Made by a program: the position numbers and the translations under genes. Shown piece after piece: positions 7,987 through 16,608 of a stretch of DNA of 64,000 bases. Location: contig CAWAKK010000012.1 in the NCBI GenBank assembly GCA_963782605.1, positions 248,001 to 312,000 on the forward strand. The letters run 5' to 3'. The stretch's first letter is position 1; every line of letters begins with the position of its first letter. This stretch comes from JBDTSW01 sp963782605. Lineage in GTDB: Bacteria; Actinomycetota; Thermoleophilia; Solirubrobacterales; 70-9. The notes beneath the pieces are model-generated. The model worked only from the letters and a program-made list of their open reading frames with translations, was not told the DNA's origin and searched no databases.

Positions 7987-9737
7987 GGCGTGAAGCCCTC
8001 CTGCTGCCACGAGAGCGGCGTGCGGCTCGGGTTGACGGTGTATCGGGATTGGCGCTCTGAGTCCTGTGTCCAGAAGGACGTTGTGGGCCCTCGGGTGCCC
8101 GGTAGGTCGCCCACCAGGTGCGCCGGGTTCTCCACCTTCTGTCCGGGCAAAAGCTCCGCGCCCGTCACCGGCGCATAGCCGTTCTGACCCGCCTGGCAGT
8201 CCTCCTGGCCCGGCGGCGCAGGCAGCTGCCCGCTCGGCGCGTAGATCTGGCCGTTCAGGATCGGAAGCTCGTACGGCTTGAAGACCCCTTCGGTGTCCTT
8301 GCCGTTCGCCTGAACCCCGGAGTAGCCGGCAACCGGCGTCTGGACGTCACCGCCCACCTCGATCGTTCCCAGGTCGGGGATGGGCCCCCCGCCGTCCGGG
8401 TCGCCGACGACGAACCGCTCTGGGCCCATGGGAAAATCAGTCAGCGCCTGGCGGAACGAGTAGCCGACCTGGTCGCGATCGGAAAGCGCGTTCGGCAGGT
8501 GGGTGAAGAAGTAGTTGAAGTAGTTGCAGGCGGTCTGGGCCGGCACCGCGTGGCGCGCCAGCGGATAGGCGATGTTGAACGTCTCCTCGAGCCGCATGAG
8601 CGAGGTGCGCGTGCTCGGCTGCTCGACGAGCTCTTCGAGCTCGACGAGCGCGTCCTCGAGGCGCATGTTCATGTCGACCGAGCGCTCCAGGACGGGAGTC
8701 CCGGTTTCGATCGCGTCGTTCAGCGTCGGCAGCGTTATGCGCAGGTCCTGAACGCCAGGGCTGAGCTCGCGCGAGAGGGTTGTGAAATCGCGCAGGAACG
8801 GCTGCTGCCTCGGCAGCGTCTCGATGCCCTTCTGCAGGGTCGGGACGCCCTCGGAGATCGTTGCCTTGAGGGCCTCGGGGTCGGAGGAGATCGCCCTGAA
8901 CGTGGTCGCCATGAAGGTGAAGAGCTCGGCCTGCTCCTCCGCGACGGGTGCGACGATCTCGGCAGCGCGGCCAAGCGCCGGGAAGAAGCGCCGGAAACGG
9001 GTGGAGGGCTCGATCAGCGCATCGGAGACCGGCCTTAGGTGAACCAGGAGCGGCCGCAGGTTCTCGACCGCCTGGTTCAGCGAGTAGCCGCGGCCTGCGA
9101 ACGCGTTCCCGAAGCCCTCCAGGCTCGCGCGCGCGTTCGCGCGCGTCGGCCCGTCGAAGGTGTTGTTGATGTCGTCGAACTCGGTCTGTGGCTGGAAACA
9201 GCCATTTCCCGCCGCGCCGGTGGCAGGTGGGTCGTCGGCACTCGCCGGGAGCTCACAGACCGCGTCGTCGTCGGTCCCGTCGAAGGCATAGCCCTCCGGC
9301 GCACCGGCTCCGTTGCCCCGGACGACCTCCAGGTACTTGAGGCCGAATGCGGAGCGGTAGCGGACGCGGAAGATCGAGTCCTTGGGGAGCGGCTCCGCCG
9401 ACTTGTCGAGCTTCAGGTTGACGCGCGCCACGACGCCGCCGGTGTCGTCCGATACGGCCACCTCGCCGGTGTCCGCCGTCGTGTTCGCGCCCTGCTTCAG
9501 CACGGGCTCGATCGACTCGACGACACCCACTCGGTGGCCGCCGATTCGGACCTCGTTGTTGGCGGTCAGCCGTGCCGCGTTCGGCACCTCGACGGAGACG
9601 CGGTAGACGGGCACGAACGGCAATCCGTTGTTCGCGTTATAGGCCAAAAACACGGCGACGATGGCGATCAGCACCGTGACCGCGCCGACCATCGTGGGCG
9701 AGGCTGCGAGCGTCTGGGCGGCGCTGCGCTTCCTCAT
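7983..9737 (-). CDS. Mce/MlaD-domain protein, third of six
   Basis: 584 residues from ATG 9737 (ATGA overlap with the preceding gene). The membrane helix is at about 15-34 (MVGAVTVLIAIVAVFLAYNA). The MlaD domain (about 42-140) has NNEVRIGGHRVGVVESIEP and FGLKYLEVVRG, with an acidic insertion (ANTTADTGEVAVSDDTGG). After it come a cysteine-containing loop (AVCELPASADDP, GNGCFQPQ), the helical tube region, and a region with NYFNYFFTHLPNALSD and GYSFRQALTDFPMGPE. The C-terminal third is polar and proline-rich. It is probably periplasmic or envelope-exposed, anchored by the N-terminal helix. Confidence 0.9.
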   Translation of the reverse strand: MRKRSAAQTLAASPTMVGAVTVLIAIVAVFLAYNANNGLPFVPVYRVSVEVPNAARLTANNEVRIGGHRVGVVESIEPVLKQGANTTADTGEVAVSDDTGGVVARVNLKLDKSAEPLPKDSIFRVRYRSAFGLKYLEVVRGNGAGAPEGYAFDGTDDDAVCELPASADDPPATGAAGNGCFQPQTEFDDINNTFDGPTRANARASLEGFGNAFAGRGYSLNQAVENLRPLLVHLRPVSDALIEPSTRFRRFFPALGRAAEIVAPVAEEQAELFTFMATTFRAISSDPEALKATISEGVPTLQKGIETLPRQQPFLRDFTTLSRELSPGVQDLRITLPTLNDAIETGTPVLERSVDMNMRLEDALVELEELVEQPSTRTSLMRLEETFNIAYPLARHAVPAQTACNYFNYFFTHLPNALSDRDQVGYSFRQALTDFPMGPERFVVGDPDGGGPIPDLGTIEVGGDVQTPVAGYSGVQANGKDTEGVFKPYELPILNGQIYAPSGQLPAPPGQEDCQAGQNGYAPVTGAELLPGQKVENPAHLVGDLPGTRGPTTSFWTQDSERQSRYTVNPSRTPLSWQQEGFTP

Positions 9738-11587
9738 GGCCCCAAGATGAAGTCGAGGACATCGTTGACGCCGCCGCCACCGCCGCCGTTTCCGCCGCCG
9801 CCACCGCCACCGCCACCGCCGTTTCCGCCGAGGTTGCCGAGCGGGCCACCGCCGCCGCCGCCGTTTCCGCCGCCGCCGAGCTGGTTGCGAAGGTCGCGGA
9901 TGCGGTCTTGGAGCCTCGGCGGCAGGTTGTCGATGACGCCGGGGGGCAGGTCCAGCAGATCGTCGATGTCGACACCGTCGGGAAGCTGCCCGCCCGGGAG
10001 GTTCGGGAGGCCCGGCAGTCCCGGCACGCCCGAGCCGGGAGCCCCGGAAGCGGTGGCGCCCTGAGAGCCCGTGCTCCCGCCGCCGTCACCGCTGGCTTGC
10101 CGTTGCGGGCTGCGCTGGCCGGCAGGGTTGCAGAGGGCGAGAGCTTCGGCGGGCTCGGTGCCGCCCGGGCAGACCGACGGGTCGTATGGCCCGAGATCGA
10201 GGTCCTGGTTTAGGCCCGGCTGATTGGGTCCGAGCCAGCCGATGCAGTCCTCGATCTCCTCGAATGCGGTGGTGAAGCCGCCGCCCTCGGCCGGGAGCCC
10301 CGGCGTACCGTCGATCTCGTTGCCCGGCCCGGCCGGCGTGCCGTCCGAGGTCACGAAGTCGCGGCCCGTGGTGAAGCGGCCGCACTCGCCGGAGAAGATG
10401 TAGTACAGGCTGAAGTGCAGGAGGTGGCCCACCTGGTCGAACTGGTTGACCGCCCCGGCCTGGTAGTAGCCGTAGTTGAGAAGCCCCTCGAGCCCCGTGT
10501 AGCCGGCGCGATCCGGATCGCCCGTGTCCTCCGCCGCGCGAGTGTCCTCCTCGACCGCGCGCGCGGGATCGTCGACGTCGCGTACGAAGTCGGCGAGGAA
10601 CTCGCCGCTCGCCGTAGCGTTGCGGCCCGAATCGGCAAGTTGGTCGATCTCCTCGCGCCCCTGTCGCAACGCCCTCGTGCCGACCTGCGATGCCTCGCCG
10701 AGGCTCTCCAGCGAGTCCTCGGCTGCGGAGTTGAACGACGGCAGGTTCAGCACCAGCTGGTTGAGTCCGGGCGCCGAGGCGCGAAGGTCGGTCAGGACGG
10801 GCGTCTGGACGCGGGCGAGGTTCTCGAGCTCGGCCAGGGTGGGCCGCAGCTCGACCAGGAAGTCGTCGAGCAGCGCGAAGTCCTGCGAGAGGTCCTCGCG
10901 GCGCTCCGCGGAGGCGGCGGCGGTGTCACGAGCCTCCTGGATGAAGGCGACCACGTCCTCGCGGCGCTGCGTGAGACGGGCGATGATCCGGTCCGAGTCG
11001 ACGTTCAGGTCGCGGATGATCCGGTTCTGGTCGCCCATGACGTCAAGGACCTTCTGGAGCTGAGTCAGGGCCGGAGCGCCCAGCCGGATCGCCTCGTTCA
11101 GGTTCTCTGGATTGCCTGCAAGCGCGGTGCCGAACTCGTTGATCAGAAGCTGGAGCCGGCGCTTGTACGGCTCGCGCAGGGTGTTTTGGACCAAGTCCGG
11201 CTGCACGGTCTGGCTCACCTGGCTCGCCGGGATGTCCGGGTCCTCGGGGTCACCCGAGGGCTCGATCTCCGGGCCATCGGGGGTGCAATCGATGAAGTAC
11301 TCGGCGATCAGCGACTGGGGCTCCGTCTCGCACGTGGACTCCTCCCCGAGCACGGAAAGCGGACCGGCGAGGCTGACTTCGACGACCGCGCGCTTGGAGG
11401 AGTTCACGTCGAGCGCCGTGACGGTGCCGGCGTTCACGCCCGCCACCCGGACGTCGGATCCCTCGACGAGACCGAACGCGTTGTACATCTCGATCAGGTA
11501 GGTGTGCTCGTCGTCGGAGCTCGCGGGCACAGCCAGGGCCGCCACGCCTGCGGCAGCGACGGAGAGGATCAGCGCGATGCGCCTCAC
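9734..11587 (-). CDS. Mce/MlaD-domain protein with glycine-rich tail, second of six
   Basis: 617 residues from GTG 11587, which overlaps the preceding TGA (GTGA). The N-terminus RRIALILSVAAAGVAALAVP looks like a signal peptide or single anchor, then the MlaD domain follows (EGSDVRVAGVNAGTVTALDV). That domain contains a two-cysteine loop (ESTCETEP, YFIDCTPDG). The helical region spans about 150-360, followed by cysteines near 440 and 520. The last 120 residues are low complexity: Pro/Gly repeats (PGLPGLPNLPGG) and then long Gly/Asn runs ending GVNDVLDFILGP. Such a tail is not part of the Mce core and may be flexible or interact with the wall. Confidence 0.87.
   Translation of the reverse strand: MRRIALILSVAAAGVAALAVPASSDDEHTYLIEMYNAFGLVEGSDVRVAGVNAGTVTALDVNSSKRAVVEVSLAGPLSVLGEESTCETEPQSLIAEYFIDCTPDGPEIEPSGDPEDPDIPASQVSQTVQPDLVQNTLREPYKRRLQLLINEFGTALAGNPENLNEAIRLGAPALTQLQKVLDVMGDQNRIIRDLNVDSDRIIARLTQRREDVVAFIQEARDTAAASAERREDLSQDFALLDDFLVELRPTLAELENLARVQTPVLTDLRASAPGLNQLVLNLPSFNSAAEDSLESLGEASQVGTRALRQGREEIDQLADSGRNATASGEFLADFVRDVDDPARAVEEDTRAAEDTGDPDRAGYTGLEGLLNYGYYQAGAVNQFDQVGHLLHFSLYYIFSGECGRFTTGRDFVTSDGTPAGPGNEIDGTPGLPAEGGGFTTAFEEIEDCIGWLGPNQPGLNQDLDLGPYDPSVCPGGTEPAEALALCNPAGQRSPQRQASGDGGGSTGSQGATASGAPGSGVPGLPGLPNLPGGQLPDGVDIDDLLDLPPGVIDNLPPRLQDRIRDLRNQLGGGGNGGGGGGPLGNLGGNGGGGGGGGGGNGGGGGGVNDVLDFILGP
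9760..9890. repeat. Glycine-codon low-complexity repeat at 3' end of the second mce gene
   Basis: The plus strand is a near-pure run of gccgcc/accgcc triplets with interspersed tttccg, encoding on the minus strand runs of up to ten glycines broken by asparagine and GPLGNLGG. It stays in frame with the gene and ends 24 or so bases before its stop. Length here may be unreliable, because such tracts slip during replication and during sequencing. Confidence 0.75.
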
Positions 11588-13038
11588 GGCTGCTCCAGCA
11601 GGTCCGCGGGATCGCACGCGACCCCGTCGTCGTAGGGAACCCCGCCAGGAGGCTCCAAGCCACTGGGAAGGACCCGCTCGTTCGTCCCGGGGCAGCGCTC
11701 GTCGAGGTTCGTCTGCACGGTGCCGCCTGAGATCAGGTCCTCCGGCGAGACCGGGTCGGTGAGCACGGGGGCGGCGGGAGTGCTGTTCGAGACCGTGAAC
11801 TGGTTGAGGGTCGTGGCGATCCGTCCGACGCCACCCATCGCGTCGATGTATCCAGGGTGCGAGAAGTCGTCGAACCAGCCGACCAGCTCGGGCGTGTATG
11901 GCCGGAAGTTTGAGAGGATCGGGTTGCCGTTGCGAAGCGCGCACGTCGACTCCCCGAAGGCGCCCTGGGAGTAGTCGTCGTCCTGGGCCGAGGCGAAGTC
12001 GCTCTGCGGGTCCGAGCCGCAGCCTGGTGCCCCGGAGCCGACCCCCGCCTCGGCGAGGGGCACCTGCAGTCGCGTGAGCTCGATCAAGTCGTTATCGCGC
12101 CCGGGGCGTCTGACGATTGCGTCGAGATCGCGGATAGTGGGCACCGCGTCTGCGGTTGCGGCGCGCAGCTCGGGCAGGAAGCGCTGGAGCTCGATCGCCG
12201 CGGGCTTCGCAGCATCGACAAGCGGGTCGACGTCGTCGAGCGCGGCCCGCAGGTTCACGAAGGTCGTGTTCGCCGAGCGCATGAAGTCGGGGAACTTCGA
12301 GATCGCCTCGGCCAGCGCACGCTTCTCCCTGCCGATCGCGTTCATCATCACGTCGAGGTTGCCCACGAGCGCCGTGATGTCGGGAGCCCGCTCGGCGAGC
12401 GCGCCGGAGAGCTTCGCGCCATCGATGATGAGGCGCTCGAGGGCTCGCTCGTCGTAGGTGAGCTCACCGAAGAGCCGGCGCGAGGTGGAGAGGAAGGGGT
12501 TCAGGTACTTGAACCCCTCGTTGGCCTGCTCGGAGACGCCGTCATAGGAGATCTCAAAACCCTGGATGACGTGCTTGAAGTCCTCCACCGTCTTGGGATC
12601 GAGCGTGTTGAAGACCTCGTCGAGGTCGACCTCGGAGACGGTCTCGGACTGCGAGAGCGTGCCGCCGGCGGGAATCTCGGCACCGCCGTCGCCCTCAGGC
12701 GGGATCGTGAGCTGCACCTGACGGTTGGCGACCCCGGAGAGCGAGTAGGAGCGGACCGTGGCGACCGTGCCTCGCTCGAGCGGGGCGTATTCAGACCCGA
12801 CGCTGAACGTGACAAGCGCTTGGCCGTCGTCGCCGAGAGTGATCTCGCTGACCGAGCCGACGGCAACGCCGCCGACGATCACCTCGTTGCCCGGCACCAG
12901 CTGGCTCGCGTTCTCGAACTCGGCGGTGACCTCGTACTCGGAGTCCCCGCCACCCCGAAGAAGCATGACCACGACCACCACGACGACGCCGAGCGCCACC
13001 AGCGCGGCGATCCTGCCAAGGGCGGTCGACCCTCTCAA
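11584..13038 (-). CDS. Mce/MlaD-domain protein, first gene of the mce operon
   Basis: About 484 residues if translation starts at TTG 13038; the frame is open back to TTG 13134. The downstream start is preferred because a good promoter (13098-13127) lies inside the longer version. The membrane helix (ALVALGVVVVVVVMLL) is followed by the MlaD domain with LVPGNEVIVGGVAVGSVSEI and SLSGVANRQVQLTIPP. The long helical region has ALDDVDPLVDAAKPAAIELQ-type repeats. The tail contains four to five cysteines (GAPGCGSDP, FGESTCALRNG, LDERCPGT). No YrbE permease genes precede it; the upstream neighbour is superoxide dismutase. Confidence 0.85.
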   Translation of the reverse strand: MRGSTALGRIAALVALGVVVVVVVMLLRGGGDSEYEVTAEFENASQLVPGNEVIVGGVAVGSVSEITLGDDGQALVTFSVGSEYAPLERGTVATVRSYSLSGVANRQVQLTIPPEGDGGAEIPAGGTLSQSETVSEVDLDEVFNTLDPKTVEDFKHVIQGFEISYDGVSEQANEGFKYLNPFLSTSRRLFGELTYDERALERLIIDGAKLSGALAERAPDITALVGNLDVMMNAIGREKRALAEAISKFPDFMRSANTTFVNLRAALDDVDPLVDAAKPAAIELQRFLPELRAATADAVPTIRDLDAIVRRPGRDNDLIELTRLQVPLAEAGVGSGAPGCGSDPQSDFASAQDDDYSQGAFGESTCALRNGNPILSNFRPYTPELVGWFDDFSHPGYIDAMGGVGRIATTLNQFTVSNSTPAAPVLTDPVSPEDLISGGTVQTNLDERCPGTNERVLPSGLEPPGGVPYDDGVACDPADLLEQP

Positions 13039-13097
13039 TCTTTCCCGTACCCCTTCATCTCGAGCGCCGAAGCGCGCGGCCCCATCGCCGCGTTTCG

Positions 13098-13127
13098 AAG
13101 CTACCACCGGCCTGTTCGGCGTGTCAA
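13098..13127 (-). promoter_or_regulatory. Predicted promoter of the mce operon
   Basis: A perfect -35 TTGACA (13127 to 13122) is followed after 18 bases by TAGCTT (13103 to 13098), a TAnnnT -10 box. Transcription would begin near 13091, upstream of the TTG start at 13038 but downstream of the longest possible start at 13134. Confidence 0.55.
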
Positions 13128-13146
13128 AGGACAACCGCGCGCGAAA

Positions 13147-13168
13147 GCGGCTTGCTCAAGCCGTTTTT
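13147..13168. terminator. Hairpin between sodA and the mce operon
   Basis: CGGCTT-GCTC-AAGCCG (13148-13163) is flanked by TTTTT on the plus strand and by CTTT on the minus strand. It is the best candidate for ending sodA transcripts (minus strand), although its longer T run faces the other way, where no gene is present. No coding sequence is seen in 13135-13302. Confidence 0.45.
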
Positions 13169-13302
13169 CGGCCCTCAGGTTGAGTTGCCGTTAAGGGGCG
13201 CTAGCCCTCTGAGAAGGTGAAGGCGGGTCCGCCGGGCGGCGTCCGAGCCGACCTCCCCTGTCGGTGCGGTTCCTGCCGGCGGCGGGTTTATCGAGCTCGG
13301 GC

Positions 13303-13908
<606 letters not shown>

Positions 13909-13944
13909 GGCTGGTCTCCTTCAATCGGGGTCTTGAGGCTGGCT

Positions 13945-13960
13945 GGTAAATGTAGTTACC
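13945..13960. promoter_or_regulatory. Inverted repeat upstream of sodA
   Basis: GGTAA (13945-13949) and TTACC (13956-13960) are separated by six bases, within the 47-base gap before sodA. The site overlaps the stop of the upstream small gene. It could be an operator, but five-base arms can arise by chance. Confidence 0.25.
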
Positions 13961-14153
13961 CGCCGACGGCGGAACGCACGCTCACGCCTGCCCGAGGCGA
14001 AATCCCTGGCGCCAGCTGGCGTGAACCGGCGCCCAGCCCAGCGCGGCCGATCTCGGCGAAAAACGTTCCGGGTGCCAGGAGTGCGAAGAGCCCCAGCGCG
14101 AGGTGATAGAGGCCGAGGAGAACGATGACGGCGCGCAGGGTGCGCTCAGTCAT
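13956..14153 (-). CDS. Small membrane protein, apparently truncated
   Basis: 65 residues from ATG 14153. TERTLRAVIVLLGLYHLALG, FALLAPGTFFAEIGR is a hydrophobic helix followed by a motif seen at the start of a family of four-helix actinobacterial membrane proteins (about 120-130 residues, by recollection). After EIGR the sequence turns into an arginine/glycine-rich tail (GLGAGSRQLAPGISPRAG) with no further membrane helices. I could not find the missing part in another frame. It overlaps the small acidic gene upstream by 8 bases. It is either a truncated remnant or a shortened single-helix protein. Confidence 0.4.
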   Translation of the reverse strand: MTERTLRAVIVLLGLYHLALGLFALLAPGTFFAEIGRAGLGAGSRQLAPGISPRAGVSVRSAVGG

Positions 14154-14349
14154 CGCTTGGCGAGTCTCTCTCCTGCTGGCGGTTGGCGAGCGCCTCCTCA
14201 TCGCTTGCGGGGTTGCCTTGCGGGCCCGGTGAGGAAACCGGATCGTGCTCTGGCTCCGAGCCCTCCTGCGGCGCCTTGTCGTGCCCCTTCTCGTCAGGGG
14301 GCTCCGAGCCGCGCTCGTCTTGCTGAGGCTGTTGGTCGTCGTCCTTCAT
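14146..14349 (-). CDS. Small acidic disordered protein, unrecognised
   Basis: 67 residues from ATG 14349, highly polar and rich in D, E, Q, P and S (KDDDQQPQQDERGSEPPDEK), with no hydrophobic core, so likely disordered. The ATG is only 11 bases after the 3' end of tRNA-Pro on the same strand and has no obvious Shine-Dalgarno site. It may be translated from the tRNA trailer or may not be a gene. The 3' end overlaps the next small gene. Confidence 0.35.
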   Translation of the reverse strand: MKDDDQQPQQDERGSEPPDEKGHDKAPQEGSEPEHDPVSSPGPQGNPASDEEALANRQQERDSPSDD

Positions 14350-14359
14350 GGCCAAAACA

Positions 14360-14433
14360 TCGGGGCGCCCGGATTTGAACCGGGGACCTCACCGACCCGA
14401 ACGGTGCGCGCTACCAGGCTGCGCCACGCCCCG
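14360..14433 (-). tRNA. tRNA-Pro, anticodon CGG
   Basis: A 74-base cloverleaf: acceptor CGGGGCG/CGCCCCG, D stem GCGC/GCGC with loop AGCCTGGTA, anticodon stem CACCG/CGGTG with loop TTCGGGT (anticodon CGG), variable loop AGGTC, T stem CCCGG/CCGGG with loop TTCAAAT, and discriminator A. The CCA end is not encoded. Confidence 0.95.
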
Positions 14434-14474
14434 AAGGTCAGACATCCTAGTGCCGCAACGGCCCGCCCCGACAA

Positions 14475-15230
14475 GTGTCGAGGCGCGGTCAACGGATCGC
14501 CATACTCATTGTGGTGCCCAGCCGTGAGGCACAAGCGCCGGCGCGTCGGCCGTGGATCGCGGTCGCGATCACCCTTGCCGGGGTCGCCGTGCTGGCCGTG
14601 ATCGTGCTCGCGATCGAACCGCTTCGCACCGGACTCAGCGACGCCGTGCGCGGCGACACGGGCGAGCTGCGTCACGACCTGCGTGGCCTTGGGGTCCCGG
14701 GGGCGCTCATCGTCATCGCCCTCGCTCTCGCCCACTGCTTCATCTGGTACCCGACTGAGATCCTGAACGCCGCGACCGGCTTCGTCTACGACTTCTGGAT
14801 TGCCCTGCCCCTGCTGATGGCGGGCTGGATCCTGAACGGGATCATCTGCTACCTGATCGGCGCGCACGCGGCCCGGCCCTTTCTCTCGCGCTGGCTCGGC
14901 GAGCGCTTCGATCGCTACGAGCGCATGGTCCACCGCGGCGGCGTCACCCTCCTCCTCGGGATGCGGCTGGTGCCCATCATCCCCTTCAGCCTCTTCTCCT
15001 ACGCAGCGGGCTCCGCTCACGTCCCGTTTCCCCGCTACGTGTGGACAACGGCGGTCGGCTATCTGCCGCTCACCGCCGTCTTCGCTTACTTCGGGACCCA
15101 ACTCGACTCGCTCTCGGCCGACGACCCCTGGCTGTGGGCGGGCGTGGCAGTACTCCTGCTGCTGCTCCTCCTCACCCGCCGCCTCGCCAAGGCGATGGGG
15201 CTGGGCTCGAAGGCGGAGCCCACGCCGTAG
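14475..15230 (+). CDS. TVP38/TMEM64 (DedA-like, VTT-domain) membrane protein
   Basis: 251 residues from GTG 14475; GTG 14511 or 14514 are equally possible starts, and none has a clear Shine-Dalgarno site. The protein has about five or six hydrophobic segments. The core GGVTLLLGMRLVPIIPFSLF followed by SYAAGSAHVPFPRYVWTT is the VTT/SNARE-associated signature with its R-x2-P-x2-PF motif. YPTEILNAATGFVYDFW before it is the conserved re-entrant segment. Members are thought to move or scramble lipids in the inner membrane. It is convergent with the thioredoxin-like gene; two palindromic repeats lie between them. Confidence 0.85.
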   Translation: MSRRGQRIAILIVVPSREAQAPARRPWIAVAITLAGVAVLAVIVLAIEPLRTGLSDAVRGDTGELRHDLRGLGVPGALIVIALALAHCFIWYPTEILNAATGFVYDFWIALPLLMAGWILNGIICYLIGAHAARPFLSRWLGERFDRYERMVHRGGVTLLLGMRLVPIIPFSLFSYAAGSAHVPFPRYVWTTAVGYLPLTAVFAYFGTQLDSLSADDPWLWAGVAVLLLLLLLTRRLAKAMGLGSKAEPTP

Positions 15231-15280
15231 GCCCGAACGCTCCGTCCGCCCGCCGCGCTCCGCTCCGTACCGGCGCAGCG

Positions 15281-15297
15281 GTCCCGCTATGCGGGAC
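15281..15297. repeat. 17-base palindrome, copy 1 (convergent intergenic)
   Basis: GTCCCGCTATGCGGGAC, a seven-base-pair stem with a three-base loop, followed by TAGCGCGCCA. It lies 50 bases after the TVP38-family gene, which converges on the minus-strand thioredoxin-like gene. It is probably a bidirectional terminator or REP-like element. Nothing coding is seen in 15231-15495. Confidence 0.7.
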
Positions 15298-15341
15298 TAG
15301 CGCGCCAAGGCCCGTGGAGGTCCGCAAGATGTGGCGCCGCG

Positions 15342-15358
15342 GTCCCGCCATGCGGGAC
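15342..15358. repeat. 17-base palindrome, copy 2 (direct repeat of copy 1)
   Basis: GTCCCGCCATGCGGGAC followed by TCGCGCGCCA, 61 bases after copy 1 in the same orientation. It differs at one loop base and one flanking base. The shared flanks show that the repeat unit is longer than the stem itself (about 30 bases). Confidence 0.7.
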
Positions 15359-15495
15359 TCGCGCGCCAACGTCCTCCCCGCGGCCGGCATCTACCAGGCG
15401 ATTGTTGCCCTCAGTGCAATCAGCGAGCGCTCGTGGCTCTCCACGGTCGGAGCGGAAAGCCACCGACGCCTCGCCCGCGCGGAACGCCTCAACGC

Positions 15496-16157
15496 CTACC
15501 CCACCCGCTCGATCGCCGCCTCGATCTCCTCGCTCGTCGGCTCGCCCAGCTCCTCCTCGCCGCCGGGGCCCGCGACGACGACAGCCGGCTCGGGCGGCAG
15601 TCGGCGGTTCACTGCCGACTCCGCGTCCGCCTCGACGATCTCGCGGATCTCCTCGGAGGCGCGGTCGGATTCCCATCGCTCGAGATCGAGCTCGGGCACC
15701 GTCTTCGCGACGTCGCGCAGGAAATCGTCGTCGGCCTCGCCACCGGCGGCGTCGAGGTTCCGCATCACCAGGTCGATGTACTGCCATTGGCGGCCCTGCT
15801 CGCCCGCCGCTGTGGCCGCGAGGGCGGCGAGGGTGATCGCCTGCGGGCCGACCGAGAAGTGGCTGAACTCGAACTGCACCTCCCCGGTGCGGGCGTAGCG
15901 CTCGACCACCGGGTTGATCTCCTCGCCGCTCATACGGCCCGCAGGGGATGCAGATGAGGTCGTTGTAGACGGTGACCAGCACCGGGGCATCCGCGGCGCC
16001 CAGGAGCGCACCCTCCTGCTGGACCCCCGCATAGAGCTGCTGGACCTCGTTGAAGCCCTCATTCGGCGGCGCCGTCGGGCCCACCCTCCCCGACGGCGAT
16101 CGTGATCACGGCAATCGCCACGACGACCCCGGCGGCGGCCAGGAGGATGCGGGGCAC
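15496..16157 (-). CDS. Membrane-anchored DsbA-like thiol-disulfide protein (two frameshifts)
   Basis: Reconstructed as 219 residues in three frames. The N-terminal membrane helix VPRILLAAAGVVVAIAVITI reads from GTG 16157. After an extra base at about 16080-16088, GPTAPPNEGFNEVQQLYAG to DLICIPCG follows. After another at about 15931-15945, SGEEINPVVERYARTGEVQF continues to the stop. CIPC is the thioredoxin CxxC pair; the sequence after it matches DsbA/DsbG-like proteins that oxidise or isomerise disulfides outside the membrane. The true start may lie upstream, at a CTG overlapping the previous stop. Both shifts are single extra bases next to G/C runs, so sequence error is likely. Confidence 0.7.
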
Positions 16158-16201
16158 CCAGGGCGAGCGGGTGGGCGCGGGCCGGTCCGCCCGGGGCGGC
16201 G

Positions 16202-16474
16202 TCAGCCTGCCACCGCCTTGTAGTAGCGCACCGCGAGTCCCGTCAGCAGGGTCTCGAAGGTCTCCTCGAGCCCGGTCCCCGCGCCGGTCGAGTAGGCATC
16301 GAGCCCGCTGCGTTCGATCTCCTCGCTGCGCTCGACGAGCTCGTCCACGAGATCGGGGTGTTCGTCGCAGAAGAACGCTCCGATCGAGTAGAGCTCGGTC
16401 TCCATGAGCGACTCGAGGAACGCCGCGCGCGACGGTGTGTGGCCCTCGGGCGGAGTGGGAGGCTCAGGGTTCAT
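16202..16474 (-). CDS. Hypothetical protein, 90 residues
   Basis: Starts at ATG 16474 (NPEPPTPPEGHTPSRAAFLE). A proline-rich N-terminus is followed by amphipathic helices (DEHPDLVDELVERSEEIERS, LEETFETLLTGLAVRYYKAV). There is no membrane segment. The stop lies close to or overlaps the start of the DsbA-like gene, so the two are probably one transcription unit. The family is not recognised. Confidence 0.5.
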   Translation of the reverse strand: MNPEPPTPPEGHTPSRAAFLESLMETELYSIGAFFCDEHPDLVDELVERSEEIERSGLDAYSTGAGTGLEETFETLLTGLAVRYYKAVAG

Positions 16475-16551
16475 CACCGAGGACAAGATATTCGACGCCA
16501 CGCGGCCACATGACCGCTCACCCGCAGGCCCGCAAATTGCGAAGAAAAACG

Positions 16552-16580
16552 TTGACCGCGTCCGCGAATCCCGATAGAAC
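16552..16580 (+). promoter_or_regulatory. Promoter of the IF-2 N-domain gene
   Basis: TTGACC (16552-16557), a 17-base spacer and TAGAAC (16575-16580) give a sigma70-type promoter. Transcription would start near 16587, leaving a 22-base leader that contains the AGAGGAGA ribosome-binding site. Confidence 0.6.
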
Positions 16581-16608
16581 TCTCGTTAGACCCTTCGAGA
16601 GGAGATGC

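Noticed and set aside
9760..9890. Possible CRISPR-like array in repeated GCC triplets
   Set aside because: No repeat-spacer structure; the triplets encode a glycine-rich tail in frame.
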